A stretch of 14,688 nucleotides of DNA, taken from assembly GCA_002328295.1 (NCBI GenBank), contig DCXE01000078.1:1-14688 (forward strand), given 5' to 3'. Position 1 is the stretch's first letter. Each line of letters opens with the position of its first letter. A model generated the notes under the pieces. It had not been told where the DNA came from and did no database searches. It worked only from the letters and a program-made list of their open reading frames with translations. Positions 12,398 to 14,688 of this stretch are shown in pieces. Source of the DNA: Candidatus Peribacter sp. UBA2144 (GTDB taxonomy: Bacteria; Patescibacteriota; Gracilibacteria; Peribacterales; Peribacteraceae). Position numbers and translations under genes: made by a program.

Positions 12398-12958
12398 TCA
12401 CCTTAGCGAAGCAATCCAATCGATAAACGAATTTAAAAATTCTTCCCTTGCTATTTCCTGCTCTTCGGAAAGGCCTTCGATGAGCTCCTTTTTCTTTTGT
12501 TTCATATCGATTCCATCCCATCTTGTAATTGTTTTAACGCCAAGAAACGATGTTTGCCCATCCCAATCTGTAGGTAATACTTTGAATCCATATGACTCAA
12601 GCGGAGGATCCCAAGTTATATCAACATCAATCCACTCGTCATTTGAGTTCTTTATCTGAACAAAATTATGACCATGTTCCCAAGGTGCAATCTTGAGTAA
12701 ACTCAGTAAATTATCCGGAAAACTAATTCCTTGATCTTCCCATTTGAACGTACAAACAATCGGTCTAAATTCAATGCCTAATTCTTCCAGGCACTCTTGA
12801 AGAACCAGGTGTTTACCTGTACAAGTCCCCACTCCTTTTTCTTGTAGCACTTCCTCAATTGTTCGCCCTTTGCCCCACGGAATCTCCGCAACTGCCTTAG
12901 TCGCAGAAACGGCAGAACCAATATTATTTCTTTCAATAAAGTCCTTAATTAAATCCAT
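12398..12958 (-). CDS. Transglutaminase-like (papain-fold) protein
   Basis: This 186 aa protein has a likely Cys-His-Asp triad of the transglutaminase-like superfamily. Cys46 lies in GTCTGKHLVLQECLEELGI, at the start of the core helix. His97 is in HGHNFVQI and Asp113 in WIDVDITWD, matching the usual GHAWVEV / WVPVDPTW pattern. There is no signal peptide or membrane segment, so a cytosolic role is likely. Bacterial members include proteases and cross-linking or amide-cleaving enzymes; the substrate cannot be named here. The C-terminal 35 residues are highly charged and helical (KQKKKELIEGLSEEQEI). It begins 9 bp after the gpmI stop codon and is probably co-transcribed with it. The partner relation is unclear; no metabolic link is evident. 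Confidence 0.75.
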   Translation of the reverse strand: MDLIKDFIERNNIGSAVSATKAVAEIPWGKGRTIEEVLQEKGVGTCTGKHLVLQECLEELGIEFRPIVCTFKWEDQGISFPDNLLSLLKIAPWEHGHNFVQIKNSNDEWIDVDITWDPPLESYGFKVLPTDWDGQTSFLGVKTITRWDGIDMKQKKKELIEGLSEEQEIAREEFLNSFIDWIASLR

Positions 12959-12967
12959 ATCGTTATT

Positions 12968-14470
12968 CTATTTCATCTCCTCGGGAACTGGAAGCTCCAT
13001 AATCTCGAGACACATGGGAGCAATATCTTTTATACCCTTCTTATCCTTTAGTGACTCTGAAGTTGGGAATTTTTCTGAATTTACGAAGGTCTGGACAAGA
13101 TTATCTGTATGGCTTGGACACGGCTTACCATCATCGTAAAGCATCTGCTCCGAATTCCCATGGTCCGAGGTTATTATCCATTCATATCCATGTTTTTCTA
13201 GCTCAGGCAATAACTTTTCGAGCTGAGCATCAACCGTTTCGCATGCAATAATTGCTGCTTCCAGATCTCCGCTGTGGCCAACTAAGTCTGGGTTAGCGTA
13301 GTTAACTACAATCATGTCATATTTCTCTTCTTGAGCCCCTTTAACTGCAGCATCTGTAACTTTACTTGCGCTCATCTCCGGTTTTTGATCGTAGCTGGGA
13401 CATTTGGGAGATGGAATTTTTATGCGTTCTTCACCTGGATACGGATCTTCTTCCTGTGAATTAAAGAAGAATGTGACATGCGCATATTTTTCTGATTCAC
13501 AAACACGCAGTTGTTTTTTGTCATGTTGGCTAAGCCAAGATCCAAGATTATTTTTCACAAGTAGCTCCGGATAAGCAATTGGCAATGAATCACTGTAAGG
13601 CCCCATACAAACATACTTTATTACACGAACAGAATTATCAAAATGCTCAAAATTCTTTTCTGTAAGAGCTTCTGTTATCTGTGGCTGCCTGTCAGTTCTG
13701 TAGTTTAGGTTAACCACAACATGATCTTCCGCTATTGGAACAAATTCCTTCGATTTAAGCGGAGGCATATAGTAATCCGTATCTTGATTTTCCTCAGCTC
13801 CGGAATAGTACTCCTCAAATGCCTTGGGGAAATCTGTGACTTCTTTCCCTTCTCCCTGCGTGTATAAATCATACGCAACTTTTGTTCTGTCCCACTGCAA
13901 ATCTCGATCCATCGAGTAATACCTGCCAACTACAGAACATAGCTTGCCTGTATCCAGTTCTTCAATAACATTGTTGATGTCTTCAATATCTTTGAGAAGT
14001 GATTGTTCCGGAACATCGCGCCCATCACCTGTTAAATGCAAACAAACTTCTTTAACCCTTTCGTCCTTCGCAAGCTTCATAGCTGCATATAGATGATTAG
14101 CATGTCCATGAACTCCTCCATAAGAAAAAATTACGAAGTAATGAAGTGGTACGTTGCGTGAAACTGCATCCTTGCATGCAGAAACCAAAACTTCATTGTC
14201 GAAAAACGATCCATCCCGGATATCGCGATTGATTTGCTCTAAAGTTTGCCAAACAACCCGGCCTGCACCAATTGTGTAGTGCCCTTGTTCGCTTGCGCCC
14301 TGCTGACCTTCAGGAAGTCCAGCGGCATTTCCAGCTGCTTCCATAAGTACATTGGGGATTTCTTTTTCCATCCTTGAGATATTTGGCAGATTTGCCTGAG
14401 TTCTTGCATTCCCCGGTCCCGGAGGAGCTACCCCGAATCCATCTATGATTATCAGTGCGCATCGTGCCAT
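12968..14470 (-). CDS. gpmI: 2,3-bisphosphoglycerate-independent phosphoglycerate mutase
   Basis: The enzyme interconverts 3- and 2-phosphoglycerate in lower glycolysis, with a two-metal (often manganese) centre. The 500 aa length is close to the family's 510. Asp10 in IIIDGFG and Ser60 in GASEQGHYTIGAGR are the metal ligand and the phosphorylated serine; the family usually shows NSEVGH there. Also seen are TGDGRD (substrate region), VGRYYSMDRD, NYRTDRQPQIT, NYANPDLVGHSG, SDHGNSEQM and PSHTDN, which carry the remaining ligands and phosphate contacts. Catalytic activity is therefore expected. ATG 14470 starts with the family N-terminus (MARCALIIIDGFG). No Shine-Dalgarno site precedes it, but TAAAAT, in an extended -10 context, ends 9 nt upstream. 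A reading frame on the same strand stops 5 bp upstream, and a transglutaminase-like gene follows 9 bp downstream. Confidence 0.97.
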   Translation of the reverse strand: MARCALIIIDGFGVAPPGPGNARTQANLPNISRMEKEIPNVLMEAAGNAAGLPEGQQGASEQGHYTIGAGRVVWQTLEQINRDIRDGSFFDNEVLVSACKDAVSRNVPLHYFVIFSYGGVHGHANHLYAAMKLAKDERVKEVCLHLTGDGRDVPEQSLLKDIEDINNVIEELDTGKLCSVVGRYYSMDRDLQWDRTKVAYDLYTQGEGKEVTDFPKAFEEYYSGAEENQDTDYYMPPLKSKEFVPIAEDHVVVNLNYRTDRQPQITEALTEKNFEHFDNSVRVIKYVCMGPYSDSLPIAYPELLVKNNLGSWLSQHDKKQLRVCESEKYAHVTFFFNSQEEDPYPGEERIKIPSPKCPSYDQKPEMSASKVTDAAVKGAQEEKYDMIVVNYANPDLVGHSGDLEAAIIACETVDAQLEKLLPELEKHGYEWIITSDHGNSEQMLYDDGKPCPSHTDNLVQTFVNSEKFPTSESLKDKKGIKDIAPMCLEIMELPVPEEMK

Positions 14471-14475
14471 CTACA

Positions 14476-14688
14476 CTATATTTTAACATAATTATGCTGA
14501 TTGAGACAGAGGGCGTTCCGCTTGGGAGCGGAACCGGAAAGGTCCCTATTTGAAGGTGAAAAGTCGAGGTCGGGAAAAGATTTTTTTGAGGGGGTATTGA
14601 CATCAAATTTTGAGGTATCACCATATATAACTACCGGCCCGCCACCCTGAAGCTTAACCCACCCCTGGCCTGCCAGCCGTAGCCATAG
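14476..14688 (-). CDS. Possible 3' end of an unrecognised gene, cut by the window edge
   Basis: One minus-strand frame is open from the window end (14688) to a TAG at 14478-14476, giving 70 residues. It reads GQGWVKLQGGGPVVIYGD near its start, then a Ser/Pro/Lys-rich tail and NQHNYVKI at the end. The stop lies 5 bp before the gpmI ATG, a typical operon spacing. The other two minus frames have early stops. The length is too short to be convincing statistically, and no family is recognised. If wrong, the stretch is gpmI leader, with a hairpin at 14515-14534. Confidence 0.4.
   Translation of the reverse strand, partial: LWLRLAGQGWVKLQGGGPVVIYGDTSKFDVNTPSKKSFPDLDFSPSNRDLSGSAPKRNALCLNQHNYVKI
14480..14485 (-). 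promoter_or_regulatory. Possible extended -10 box of gpmI
   Basis: TGTTAAAAT on the minus strand gives a TG-N extended -10 with hexamer TAAAAT, ending 9 nt before the gpmI ATG. No good -35 match is visible. The spacing matches that of the sigma factor gene and would yield a leaderless or nearly leaderless mRNA. Confidence 0.35.
14515..14534. repeat. 8-bp hairpin upstream of gpmI
   Basis: GTTCCGCT (14515-14522) pairs with AGCGGAAC (14527-14534) around TGGG. No T-run follows on the minus strand, so it is not a clear terminator. It would fall inside the possible partial gene at the window edge. Confidence 0.5.

Noticed and set aside
14597..14602. TTGACA as a plus-strand promoter near the window end
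   Set aside because: The AT-rich candidates lie 19 or more nt away and no plus-strand gene follows before the window ends.
14310..14624. Minus-strand 104-codon frame over the gpmI start
   Set aside because: It overlaps the conserved gpmI N-terminus out of frame and shows no recognisable domain; a shadow.
1..14688. UGA recoding to glycine, as in some Patescibacteria
   Set aside because: TGA ends efp and wecB at the expected family C-termini, and no in-frame TGA interrupts conserved genes.

Overview
The window is a gene-dense bacterial segment that uses the standard code: TAA, TAG and TGA all end recognisable proteins, so this is not a UGA-recoded lineage. Several traits together suggest a Patescibacteria/CPR-type genome, probably metagenome-derived. 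These are mostly absent Shine-Dalgarno sites, several orphan genes with low-complexity ends, an ECF sigma factor paired with a FecR/DUF5667-like membrane protein, many dispersed palindromic or short-period repeats, and such repeats read through inside conserved enzymes. The placement is inferred from style; no rRNA or other phylogenetic marker was analysed.

Layout. Positions 1-2216 (+): repeat element, peptide deformylase (def), a cluster of palindromes, gatB, and a rho-independent terminator. Positions 2223-5344 (-): an apparent operon reading ECF sigma factor, FecR/DUF5667 anti-sigma-like membrane protein, EF-P. Positions 5438-5896 (+): a small orphan gene divergent from the sigma factor. 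Positions 5897-6105: a convergent spacer with three perfect palindromes. Positions 6106-7890 (-): guaA of the long, human-like type. Positions 8011-8913 (+) and 8910-9515 (-): two orphan coiled-coil-type genes that share a CTAG at their stops. Positions 9566-14688 (-): an O-antigen ligase/polymerase-like membrane protein, UDP-GlcNAc 2-epimerase (wecB), a transglutaminase-like protein, phosphoglycerate mutase (gpmI), and the 3' end of a possible further gene running off the window.

Functionally the window mixes translation genes (def, gatB, efp), purine synthesis (guaA), lower glycolysis (gpmI) and cell-surface polysaccharide genes (wecB, ligase) with an envelope-sensing sigma/anti-sigma pair. 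No complete defence system, CRISPR array, transposase, phage module, tRNA or rRNA was recognised.

The most notable points are: deformylase with Arg in place of its metal-binding Cys; EF-P with Arg rather than Lys at the modified loop tip; hexamer or heptamer repeat patches translated in frame inside GuaA (twice), WecB and the ligase; a stem that buries the strongest ribosome-binding site of the window; and a 23-bp tandem duplication that yields two TATAAT boxes 23 bp apart.
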